Below, in pieces: positions 13,085 to 24,513 of a stretch of 64,000 nucleotides of DNA. Positions within the stretch are counted from its first letter, which is position 1; each line of letters begins with the position of its first letter. The position numbers and the translations under genes were made by a program. The stretch covers positions 102,630,239 to 102,694,238 of the forward strand of contig NC_081413.1 in the NCBI RefSeq assembly GCF_030272615.1, given 5' to 3'. Source of the DNA: Cryptomeria japonica (taxonomy: Eukaryota > Streptophyta > Pinopsida > Cupressales > Cupressaceae). Under the pieces are notes generated by a model. That model saw only the letters and a list, made by a program, of their open reading frames with translations, was not told the origin of the DNA and ran no database searches.

Positions 13085-14641
13085 TGGTGCAGGAGCACCC
13101 TTCCAAACTCTTTCCCTTTCTTGTTTTGTTGGTGTTATGCTTCTAATGAAGCCATTGTACATAAAATAATGAGCCATGTGCTCATAGGTCCTAGTTAGGG
13201 TCCTAGTGGAGATCTTAGGGGTCATAAGTAAAGATTGTGATTTTCTTGACAATGGAGGGTATGTGTGTCCTGGAGGTGTTTAGGGGTCCTTCACATCATG
13301 GTGGTGTCCTGAGGTTGGCCCATTGTGGGTCTAGGAGTCATGAAGAGCAACACTGGGAAAGTTGCTCAAAAGTTGCATGACAACTTTTAAAAGTTGTCAA
13401 GCAACTTTTCCACCATGATGTCAAGTTCTTTAGGTTAGCGTGGAAAACCCTAGTTTGGGCACACAGACCAAGGCAAAGTTAGTATAAGTACTTTCAAACC
13501 CTAAATTCATGGGTTGGATGTCAGACTTTGTACGACCCTAGCAAACAGATCAGACTGAGACTGTAAAACTATTACCAGTCAGTTTAAAAGGAGGAAACAA
13601 GAAAATTAATGGATTGAGATACATCCAAAACTATGTGGTTTGTCTTTCATGTTGTAAATACTTTCATTTAAAGCAATCAGTTTAGGTTTTTACTTTTAGA
13701 TTGAGTGGGTTTGTAAATAGTTTGTAAACTATCTTTTTACTGTCCAGTTTTGGACAGGAGTGTGTAAATGAAGTCTTAACTCCATTCCCCGTTGTAGAAC
13801 CATCATGAAACCATGGGGAATGGATGTGAAGAACCTGTACCATAGTCCCAATCAAGAAGGGCCCTTCAAAATGCAGGAAGGCCAAGAAAAGACCTACTCC
13901 TAGATGAGACTGGACAGTGCCCGGTTAGGAGAGGTTAGATTGTAGAGGTCTTGGAGAGCAAGGTTGGACAGAGGAGAGTACATCCTTTGGAGGAGGTGTA
14001 GAGGAGTGTTAGAAGTGTCATTGGTGTGAAGGAGGAGCCTCCACCAATCCAAACAAGGTGGATAACACACAAAACCCTCACAAAACCCTTAAAAACCCCA
14101 AAATTCACCCTAGGCATTGTACGGCCACTTGGAGGCCCAAAACCTAGAAAATCCTTGAGCCCTTGCCAATTGAATGGTAGTCCATTTTGGGAGTTAGGGT
14201 TGTTTGTGCATTGTTTGTGAGAGGGAGCCCTAGAAGACCAGTTAGAAGGCCTAATTGGTCCTAATCCTTGTAGCCTTGTTTTGTAAGCAAAAACACAAAA
14301 CAGTGAAATCGGTAGAAAGGATGAAGGTAGCAACTTCTCGGGGGCACATGGAGGGATGTAAAACATGGTTTGAGACCTGATTTAACCTTACTAAGACCTT
14401 GGAAAGTGTGGAAGAATCCTTAGCCCTTATTAGCCATAGTAAGGGGTTTTGAGTCTCATGAGTAGGTGAGACCTTAGCAGCAGCATAACAACTCATTGGT
14501 GGGTGGATTGGGCAAGGTCAGAGGATTCCTCAAGAAAAGGGAGTCCTAGAGACCCTAGGGTGTGAGGAGAACACCAGGTGATCCAAGGAAAGGATCTAGG
14601 AGCACACACTAGGCTAGTCTATCTTAAACCCCATCCCATCA
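13085..14641 (+). mobile_element. 1,557-bp TG..CA insertion in TE1 ORF2 (solo LTR or small LTR element)
   Basis: It starts tggtgcaggagcaccc, ends catcccatca and is flanked by GTTGC at 13080-13084 and 14642-14646. TG..CA ends with a 5-bp target duplication are the mark of an LTR retrotransposon integration. I see no internal direct repeat, primer-binding site or coding domain, so a solo LTR is most likely. Its first 16 bases recur, inverted, at the end of the insertion 45254-46881. The frames inside it are not genes. Confidence 0.85.
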
Positions 14642-14646
14642 GTTGC

Positions 14647-17600
14647 ATCTGAACCCGCTGAGAAAATTGCATTTTCTCTTATTCCGGATAGGGTTCTATT
14701 GGTTGAAGATGTCAGATTCTACACTAAGTGCCTTGTTGAAGAGCTAGGTCATACCAAGATCAAGGACATGTATGATGAGTTATGCACTGACGGAATCCTA
14801 GATAGCAAGTATGAGCATATCAAAGTCAAGGGATTGATCGAAGCCCTAACCTACCCTCGAGTTTTCAAACCCCAATGGGTTAAATTTGTTTTGAGCAGAG
14901 TTCATGATGACTTTATGTGGTTAGAGGAGAAACCATTCAAAATCACCAAGGAGATCATTCACATTATAACCGGATACCCTATATATGACCATGCCCAAGC
15001 ACATAAAATGATTTCATAGAAGGAATTGACAACTTTAACCGGAGTTGAGTCTGATTGCAGAGGTCTTAAATTGAATAATGTTACAGATGTAGAGCTAAAG
15101 TTTGCAATTAGAGTCATCAGTTATTGTTTCTTTCAATCGGCAAGAGAAAATAGTGTACCATGTGCAGCTGTAGATTTGGCCTACAAGATTGTGAAAAAGG
15201 GTATGAAGATTGATCTATGTGAAGTGTTGTTGAAAAACCTATTTGAAAATCTCAACACTATAAGGAAACCTAAGAAGAATAACTCGGCAAACACACTAAA
15301 GTTTGGGTCACTCTTAGTGTGCATGTTTTTCTATTTTCAGAAATTCTTCCCATCAGTCGGTAACATAGTTTGGGAGTTACACCGACCAATCACCCATCAA
15401 ATAAATGACTTTATCAATCAGTTAGGTGATAATTTCAATGAGATAATGGATGATTACTCCAACAAATTTCAAGAAAAGATGCAGAACAAGTACATAATCC
15501 CACCTTAGTTAGTGGAAAAATATAAGGATACTATATGTTTTGAAGTGGACACCGACTACTATTATGTCAATGCAATAGATCCTAGAACTCAATCTCTACC
15601 ATCCATGGGTTATGAGATGGATCTTGATATTTCTCAACAACAGATAGATGCCTTTTTGACACTTCCAAGGCATGCTACCGAGATCAGGTATGGTACCTAT
15701 GAAGAGGTCAAAGAAAAAGTAAAAATGAGCATAGTAGTACCGAAGGCTACAAGAAAAGCCACTAAAATGATCAAAGTGCTAACTGAGAAATTTGGAGAAG
15801 GTTCTACCTCCACTCCTATCAAGAGTGATCAACTTACAATTGAGGAAGAATCTGAGGCTCAAGAAATAGCCATCCCTCTGAGCACCAAGTTGCCAAAGGG
15901 AAAAATATTGAAAAGGAAGAAACAAGATATACCTAAGGTATCACCGACTCCACCAGTTAAGTGACCTAACACTAGATCATCTGCAGTGTCACCCGGTAAA
16001 AGGCAGCAAAATGTTGAATTGCCTAAAGTTACAAAGACTTATAGAAAGTCAACTAGGAGACTCATTTTGAATAAGGAGTCAAGTGACACAGAATCTGAAG
16101 ACAAAAATAAATTTCAGATTGTTAAAAGCACAAAGGAAGATGTACATAGTGTTGACAACTTTTGTGCCAAATTGAAACAATATGGAGGATTCGGGTCATT
16201 CAGGTATGTTAAATATGACTCCTGGAGAGAAGAAGAAAAGAGACAAATAGAAGAGTCAGTTGTATGTACACTTCTCAAATTCCGAGTAGTTCCATTGGAA
16301 GTAAGTAACTTTCTTCCAAATGCATTATACTCTCACATTGACAACAGATGGAAATATGCTATTGACTCGGAGAAGCAGATAAGAGAAGGAGTTTTAGTAC
16401 ATCTCTTTCCAGACATGTTGGTAGATGATATTAGAAATCTTTTGAAAAACTACCAGAAAATTTTTCAAGTGAAGCATAGAGCCTTGAAAATGATGAATGG
16501 ACTTTATCTTGAAGTCGAAAAGGAAACCAAAGAAAAATGGCAAGAAATCTTTAGAATTTAGACTGAAGAAACTCAAGGTAAAGTAGAAATAGTTGACATT
16601 ATCGAGCAAGATCCTACTTCAACTATTCAACAAGATGAGGATATCATGGACACTGAGGCACAGGAACAAGAGATGATAGAAGGAAATGCCTATGCCAAAC
16701 TAGTATCAAGTGAATCAATTTTGGAACAAGTCAAGTCCTATCCTCCGGTAACTTAGCAAGTTTCAACTGAGAAACCTTAGGACACTGATCAAGGCAAAGA
16801 GGGTCAACAGTCTACAAAAGGAGAATCTACTTCTCAGGCCACCAGGGAACAAACTTCTCAAGCACCTGCATGCACTGAAACTGTTGCCACTGAGACCCCA
16901 AGCAAGGAATCACCGAAGGACACATCAGAGGCTAAGGGAACCGACAAAAGTCTTGCCTCTACCAAGCAACCTATCGAGGGTGAACAAGCCTCCAAAGCCA
17001 TTATATTCATTCAACCGGTGAAAGCCTCATCATCCAAAGAAAAGAAAGTGAAGAAGCATAGTTTCAAGGTAGATCTGTCAAAGCCTATTGTGTTGCTAAA
17101 TGTTGACATTTCAAAACTGAAAGGGCAAGCACTTATTGAATTCAGAGAACTATGTAAAGCCAAACCAGAACAAGAAAGACAAATGGCTATTCAAAAGAAG
17201 AATCGAGTACTTCAGAAGGTTAAAGCATTATTGACAGACATGCTACCTAAAGCTACCATGAATAAAGATGCTGCCATCCATATGCAACTGGATGAACTAC
17301 TCACTAAATTAGAAGCATCAGGAATAGACACATCAGAATACCTTAGCAAGTTGAAGGACAAAGAGATAACTACCAAAATGATTGAAGAAGTGCAGAAAGC
17401 AATTGCTATAGGTAAAGTCAAGCTTGTTGGATTCATTGCTAAGTTGTCCCCTCAACTCAAACATATTCTTTATTTATTTTAGAAGCTCTATACATTTTCA
17501 TTATTTATTAAGGATATCAAGCATAAGACCAAAGTCATTGAATAAGAGATTACTGATCTCTCCAGTAAATTGACCACCGAGCCAAATTTAGTTCAAAATT

Positions 17601-17923
17601 TCTATACCAAGCTGCAAACTCTTATGGCTCAACAATTAGAACTTCGGAATGAAGAGCACAAAATAAGGATGGATATCATGACTCTTCAGACCTTATTTAT
17701 TCCCCACTTATCATCAGTCCAAGAGTAGATCAACTAAGCTACCCACTTATCTACTCAACTAGAGGGAAGCACTTTAGATGGTTTGATTTCATTGTTAGCT
17801 AATATTACAGCTCAGAATTCCCTAATGGATAGTGTCAAGGATGCACTCTCCACTGCTCTCACTGACGCTAGTACAAAGTATAAATCTATTTTTGACCAGT
17901 TGCCTCCACCTAATGGTAACTAG
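14647..17923 (+). pseudogene. TE1 ORF2, large protein of unknown function replacing pol
   Basis: With 13002-13084 this makes about 1,120 codons in one frame. I do not recognise the family; no protease, integrase, reverse transcriptase or RNase H motif is present. Visible parts (residues approximate): 1-320 mixed globular, including ITKEIIHIITGYP near 130; 390-480 Lys/Pro-rich; 535-665 a second globular part with GGFGSFRYVKYDSW; 680-815 Glu/Gln/Ser/Thr-rich linker; 820-1110 helical, Lys/Glu-rich, probably coiled coil; the end is LPPPNGN before TAG at 17921. Internal stops are at 15017, 15506, 15962, 16559, 16754, 16778, 17480, 17543, 17726 and 17735. I found no frameshift. It lies where pol belongs, between gag and the polypurine tract. 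It could be a captured host gene or an element-specific accessory protein. Confidence 0.7.
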
Positions 17924-18211
17924 TTTTGATGTTTGTCAAAAAGGGGGAGTGTACCGAGTAGAATAGAGTATCTGAATGTATAGTTGAATTTGACAGGGGG
18001 AGCATAGAACACAGAGAAGTGAACATCAAGCATTGATCACAGGAGCATGCAAATTAAGTTATGTACAGTATATTAATAAGGGGAGTATATATTTGAGTAT
18101 GTTACTATTTATTGACAATTGTATATACTGTCATTTTAGTCAAATTTTGTAAGTATATAGATTTTGAGTTGACTTTGAAAGGAGTTTTGTCAAACATACC
18201 AAACTAATGTC

Positions 18212-18223
18212 AAAAGGGGAGAT
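18212..18223 (+). promoter_or_regulatory. TE1 polypurine tract
   Basis: aaaaggggagat directly precedes the 3' LTR. It would prime plus-strand DNA synthesis. About 290 bp of untranslated sequence separate it from the end of ORF2. Confidence 0.85.
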
Positions 18224-19279
18224 TGTTATTATTTACTAAGTTGTCATTAGTTTTATATCCAAAGTCATCCTGTATACTCTAGTCAGCTAATACTACCGAA
18301 ATATTCAGTCGGCAAGCACTAAAGCAGTCGGTTACAGAAGAAAGGAGTCACAGAGTTAAGTATACACCGAGCTATCTATCGAGTAACATTCTATGTCTAC
18401 TGAGAAGCAAAGAAGGTATACCAAGTAGAAACGTGTTACCAGATTCAATGAACCTAGACACATATGTGGAAACGTGTTACAAGAATCGAGGAACAGGGAA
18501 CCATTATCACATAGGAAATTGCACTTCAAGATTTTGTATGATTTTGAGGAAGTTTATCCAATGAAATAATTTCTATGTTTATTCATTCGATGAATCTTGT
18601 TTGTAAGATCAAAGCATGAACAGATCACCATCCCAGAGATCTATTTATACAGAGTGATTTGAGAATAAAAAATGTGAGACATGTGTGATAGAAGAGTTAA
18701 AAAGAAAATCATAAGAGGACACATTGAGTTCTGACTGCTACGACTGACAGAGATATTCAGAGGTCACCAAGAAAGTCTTTAGAGAATAGTTTAAGGGACA
18801 AAGTAAACAGAAGGGTTTACCGAGTTGATTTATCAAGTACGGAGGTATGCTATGAGCAAGGCAATTTCATATTGAGCACATAGAATCTGCTATAACATTT
18901 CAGATGTGAAGTTGCAGATATTTGTAAAGATTTTATTGAATCATTTGAGTTGTAATAAAAACCTTTAATAGGGTAAAAGACTCTAACAAAGTCTATAAAT
19001 TGTAAAGCCTTTAACCAGGTGCATCATTTTGTATAAGTGTTGTAAAAATCCTTAAGCAAGGTAGATCTAAAGATCTTGATACTCCTAACAGGGTAAGCTA
19101 TCAGAAATAGCTAAATATGTAGCTCTAACCGAGCAACCTTTATTATTGCAGTAGTGAAGTTGTGGGTGCCATCCCCACCATAGTTTTTCTCTCTAACCAA
19201 GAGTTTCTGCATACCCAAAATCTTTGTGTTATGGAGTGAAATGTGTATGGATGTAATTTCTATAATTATGTTTTGGCTT
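18224..19279 (+). repeat. TE1 3' LTR, truncated
   Basis: It starts TGTTATTATTTAC and tracks the 5' LTR closely through 'tgtatggatgtaatttctataatta', with scattered transitions and one small indel. Similarity stops at about 19279, so roughly the last 100 bp are missing. No target duplication can therefore be tested. Confidence 0.9.
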
Positions 19280-19919
19280 TTGGCAGTAAGCTTATTTTTT
19301 ATTATCACTATGTTTTGCCAAAGTCTTCTTTACTTTCTCGAATGGATTGCACACTAATGAGACTACTCTTATCTCATTTTACTATAAAAAGGCACTGTCA
19401 ACAGATAAGAAAAGACTATATTTGTAATCATCTCCACTTTACTGGGACTGCAATTTCATTGTGTTCAATACTCCTCACATGTGATTGCTATGAGTATGAA
19501 AGTCCATGTATGTATTTGAAGGATCCCTGTGCTATTATCATATTTCTTGATAATAAAAGGCATCTCACAAAATAGTGAATACATAGCAATGTGAAACTTC
19601 AATATGACTACAAAAAATCCCTAAAGTTATGCATACATCCCATGGAATGACCACAACTCCTATAGAAGCAAAAAATCCTTAATCAAGTTGGTGTTTAAAT
19701 AGTGAAATACTTAAATGATTGAAAGTAGAGCGAGGTTAACACAATGAAAACATTATTCAAGATACCAAATATCCTCAAAATGGGAAAGGAAATGTAGATG
19801 CAACAAGATTTGTGAGATTTTCAAGGTCCCTACTTGACATATGTCATTCTTTAACATCTTTGGTGTAGCTCTTGACTACTTGTTATTAGACTGAATCTTC
19901 CTCATAACTCATGACCATG
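19280..19919. other. Unannotated DNA right of TE1
   Basis: Non-coding. It probably continues the older repeat into which TE1 inserted (left part 9862-9896), but I cannot align it to anything else in the window. Confidence 0.4.
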
Positions 19920-19924
19920 GAAAG

Positions 19925-22479
19925 TTTCAACATTGTGTTGTCATTGATGTCAACCGGTGTGGAAGGGTTACCGGTATAAGAGATGTATGTGTTGCATTGT
20001 CATGGATGCATACATAATGAAATATCCTTAATATCACCTTGTGTTGCAATACACCGATAAGGTAAGGTAAGGGAGAAAATGTCAGTCAGTAGAATGTCCT
20101 TTGGAGTCACTGGTATACAAGTTAGTCTTTGACTTGTGTGAAATAGATGGGAAAGTTACTGGTACAGTCTGTCACCGGTAAGGAGAGCATGTCAACCAGT
20201 AAGTGATGTGTTGACATGGAGAAGACAAATCAACCAAGTGAGTGGTTGTCAACCAGCACGCTTATGACAAGTGTACAAGAAGGATGTACAGGTCATCGTT
20301 ATTCTGTGTAGATGTAGAACAACAAGACTCCCACTGGATAGAGATGCAGTCACCATGTGAGGAGATGAATGATAATGAATATAACCACACCGGATCATGA
20401 GTGCATTGCAGGATGCAGATGACAAGGACTCACTCCCACTGGTAAGTGGAACTTATCTCCTATTATGCACAATGTTCATCATAGTTCTGTGAGATAAGGA
20501 AGAAGAGGTAAAGGTGGGTGTTTGAAGGCTCACACCAGATCTAACCGATGAAACAAAAGGATGCCTCAAGTGCATGAAATCAGGGACATGCACTTGACTG
20601 ACTTAGCATGAATGTTAAGCCATCGGGAAAGAAAAGGAAGAGTAGAGAAGTGATGAGTTTGTCACCTTGACAAACTGGCTAAGATGATGTTCAGATTGAT
20701 GATGGTGAAAGGCATAACTGCAATTGCAGAGAGAGACTACAACTGGTATACAAATGCCTTAAATGGAATCAATTGAAGGTTGATGACATGGTGTTATCAG
20801 GATGGCTATTGTTGAGCATGGGAATCGGTAAGGAAGCAAAAAGGCTAAGTGATGTGGGCCTACCCGATGAGAATGTGCATGCTATGGATAGACATGTCTA
20901 GTGACTAGTTAAGGGTTCCACTGGCAGACCAGGAAAGTGCAGACATGAAGGGCAATTGGTAAAGTGTGAGATACTGGCAGGGTTAGTGCACTGGCTGAAA
21001 AGAAGGACCAGCTGAGTATTTGATCGGTGATCCTATTTGAACTAACATAGAGGACCAAGATAAGGTGAATGTCAATAAAGGTTCCACGTGGTGTCAAGGT
21101 GGTGGAAATGCATGCAGTGGTAGATAGAGTGTGCACTGACGAGGTTGTTGCAGAGTTGGTCAATATTAATTGTAGACCCTGTAAATCATGTGATGTGTTG
21201 CAGAGGTGTGCGGCTCAAGGTAGGACGAACATAAGTGATCGATGTAGAGTGTCTAAATTTAGAATGAGGTTGGTGATGCAATCTGCAGAACCATTTATGG
21301 TGATTGATCTTGTGCCTCGCTGATTGACTATCCATGTTTGCTAAGTTTAGCAAACATGTATTGGAATTCAAGTTAATGGCAGTGATATGTAGATAGTTGT
21401 CTTGGAGCTCAGATCGAATGAGATCTGATTAGATTCAATGTGCCTCATGATTAGTGGAAGAAACCCTAAGGCACCAAGTTTGAATGTTGCTTTTGGTAGG
21501 AAGGTCTGATCATAAATATGTAGGCCGAAGATAGAAGTTGTTGATGCCTCAAAGAGAGATGTTGCCAAGTGATGCACTAGGCTGAATAGAGAATTAGATG
21601 AAGTGTGATATCTACAGAGGAACATAGAGATCGAGTAGCAAGAAGAGAACCGGTAATAGGTTTTGGTGAAGGTTTACTGGTGAGGTTAAAGAAACCGGCA
21701 AGCTGCTAAATGAGAGAGTGTGGCTGCATTTGAGGAGAGATCAGTCAAGTACTCAATGAGTATAAGAAGAGAGATTGAGTGTGAGAAAAGTCTAGGGTTG
21801 AAGAGTTCAACCAACAACAGTGAGGTAACTGGTGGTGACAAAACTGAGAGTTAAGAGTTGCAGAGTAGGAAAGAAAAGAACCAACATAAGATAGTACCAA
21901 TGGAGAGAATCAAAGCAGTTGAGAGAAGAGACAACCAGCAGAGAGAACCAATAGAGAGAGATCCGATAGAGGAGGAGAAGAGGCCAAACCAATAAGGTTG
22001 CAGAAGTGAGTGGGTGAGGAAGAGAACCGATAGTGAATTGGACAAGAGATCCAGTAGTGAGATTTGCAATTGTGTTACAAAATCCATTTGTAACAAGGTT
22101 ATTAATTTGTAAATGATTATGTTTTGTATTCACTGAGTTGTTGCTCGGCGAAGGGGTTGTAGCTCCTTGGGTTGGTGCCCTAAATTAGGGGTTGGTGCCC
22201 TAAATAATGTAATCAGAGATTCATTGTGAGGTTGGATTGGAGTAGTAGTCTCCAATAACATTTTTCACCAAGGTTTTTCCCATCTTGGGTTTTCCTCGTA
22301 TGTGCTGGTGTTATGTGATGTTCCTTTTATGTGAATGTATTTGTGATTAGTCTCCCCACCAACTAGTAAGTCTACATTGAGTTAGATCTAATAACCAGTA
22401 TAAACACATAGGATAGTTAAAGGGAAAATATTGAGAGCCACAGATTCACCCCCCTCTCAGTGGTGCATTGTGTCTAATA
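19925..22479 (+). repeat. Probable long solo LTR (2.55 kb)
   Basis: It begins with copia-LTR-like text (attgtgttgtcattgatgtc) and ends with the gattcacccccctctcag block close to the right boundary, as the other LTRs here do. GAAAG occurs at 19920-19924 and 22480-22484 as a candidate target duplication. The terminal TG and CA are not intact. No primer-binding site follows, hence a solo LTR. Frames within it are not credible genes. Confidence 0.6.
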
Positions 22480-22484
22480 GAAAG

Positions 22485-22985
22485 AACTAGGGCTTCCTGA
22501 TAGAAAATTGCAGTCTAACTCCCATAACCCGATCTTATACTTTTAACTATGGGTTCAAATTCCCAATCTTTCACATTTGGGTCAAAGATATGTTAAAGGA
22601 GATTTCAAAAACTTCCCTCCACACTTGCTTTGACAACTATGTGGCATATAAGCACTTATGCAATGAAAGACCTTAAAAAAACAAAAAAGAAATAAAACCC
22701 TCAAATAACATTTTCAAATAATAAAAGGCCCATTATTTCATTTCCCCTTTGATCCCAAATTAAAGCCACCACCTAATTTTGAAACCTTGGAAGTGTCCCT
22801 TAAACTTCAAAACCTTTGACATTTTACATGATTTTTTAGAATGAAAACTTTTGACTAATATTTCAGCTTGATTAAGAAACCATCCTAAGAATATGAAGAA
22901 CTGAGGCCTGAAATTATAAGTGCAAATCTTAGGTGAACAATTTTGGCCTAAGACCATAATGGGCAATAACTCCTAACCCTAAAAT
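22485..22985. other. Unannotated DNA upstream of LINE-A
   Basis: AT-rich with no readable domain. It may be the LINE-A 5' leader or unrelated flank. Confidence 0.4.
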
Positions 22986-23389
22986 GGTTTCTATAATTAA
23001 TATAGAAAAACTAGATTAAAAAATATGGCAATGCTTAGCGTTTGTGGATGTTGGTAAATGCCCGACCTAGAAATTTCTAGATGAATGACTTAAGAATGTT
23101 TGGGTTAAAAAATTAGGGTTTCAATTCTATTTCTGTATAATGATTCAAAAAGGGATTTTAATTATCTTTTCAAATATACTAAATCATACATGGTGGTGGT
23201 AGAGAGGCAATATTGGTCAATAGGGGATTGTACCTTTAGGATGCTCAAATGGATGCCTAAGGTCGCTAATGATGAAATATTGTCTCTATCCTACCCTAGA
23301 TGGATAGTGGTTAAGAATATCCCCCCCTTACTCTATAATTTAATTCTACAGTTGCTAAATTCGATGGGGAAGGTGCTTAGGGATGACAA
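22986..23389 (+). pseudogene. LINE-A ORF1, N-terminal block
   Basis: Plant L1-type ORF1. A frame from about 23166 reads YWSIGDCTFRMLKWMPK and then RWIVVKNIPPLLYNLI. This is the pattern of the DUF4283 region of plant LINE ORF1: a 'read out, restate, rewrite the plane' core followed by a variable-length 'WV.V.N.P' strand. The protein is thought to bind element RNA. It is interrupted at 23390 by a solo LTR and continues at 24514. The 5' end is not resolved. Confidence 0.65.
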
Positions 23390-24513
23390 TGTTGGAATCA
23401 ATGAACACTGAGAGGGGGGGGGGTGAATGAGTGTTCTGCAATTTATAACTTTGTTTAATTGATTCTTAAACCACTAGATGCAAATGAACGAAATTAAAAT
23501 GCAGAAAATCAACACACACAAGCACCAAACCATAACACTAGAATTTTTACGTGAAAACATGGAAAGAGAAAAACCATGGTGAGATTGAGACCCACAATAT
23601 TATAATACTATGATTAGGAGTATAATAATATTATAAAGGGAATGCACATACATTCAGGCACACTGCCTAGAGCTCACTGCTCAATTACAATAGAGGGCTA
23701 CAACCCCCAGAGGACTCACTATCCTACAAATGATAACTAATTGTCTAAACTGATGAATAACATCTACAAATGCCAAAATCTAGTTCCGTTTAAGCGCAAA
23801 GAGTCTTCTTCCACTGTTCTTCTCTGCTCTGTCATATACCAGAGCATAAATCAAAGGATAGCACACATGAAACTATGCACCAATTCTCATACAATATTCA
23901 CACACTCACATCAATCACCAAGATTCTCAAATAAATCGGTCTTATATATCCGTGATAGTTGATTAGGACTCCAACACGTCGGCTTCAAACATATTAACAA
24001 AATATGAAATGTGTAACAAGAAGTCAGTTCAATCTGATTACAAATGTTCATGCAGACCAAATCAAATTCATAATACACTTCAAATAAGTCAACACAACAA
24101 CCTTGAACACATCGCCAATCAACAAAATCATCCCATAGATTCCATATAACACGCTACACAAAAATAACCCAAATAACCCTATTCTTCCTAAAATACCAGA
24201 TATCGGATCATCAAAATTGCACTAGAATCAATCACCAAAAGCTAGGATTGCAAAATAAGCATTTCCAACCATCAAAGCAATTATCTCTTCCACCGCAAAC
24301 AAAAATGCGCATCCAAAATTTAGTTCTACTCAAAGTATTCATACTCTCCCGAATACTATGTTCCACCTTCTAGACTTAAGAAAAATAGGCTTAAGACTTT
24401 TGATAGAATGGATTTGCATATATCGAATAACACATATGATCTGAGTTTCAATCAATGATAACCCCTAAATAATCGTCAAGAACTAATCTCTTCTGGAATA
24501 GTGTCTGTTGCCA
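23390..24513 (-). repeat. Solo copia LTR inside LINE-A ORF1
   Basis: Plus-strand ends are tgttggaatcaatgaac and gtctgttgcca (TG..CA). The minus-strand LTR end has the conserved block, seen in plus as gagaggggggggggtgaatg near 23411. Flanks gacaat / gccaat give at best an imperfect target duplication. LINE ORF1 text resumes right after it. Confidence 0.7.

Noticed and set aside
9897-19279. Endogenous pararetrovirus
   Set aside because: Paired LTRs, a polypurine tract and no movement or RT domain show an LTR retrotransposon derivative.
20909-21323. 84-codon frames on both strands inside the 19925-22479 LTR
   Set aside because: Overlapping antisense frames with no recognisable motif in an LTR.
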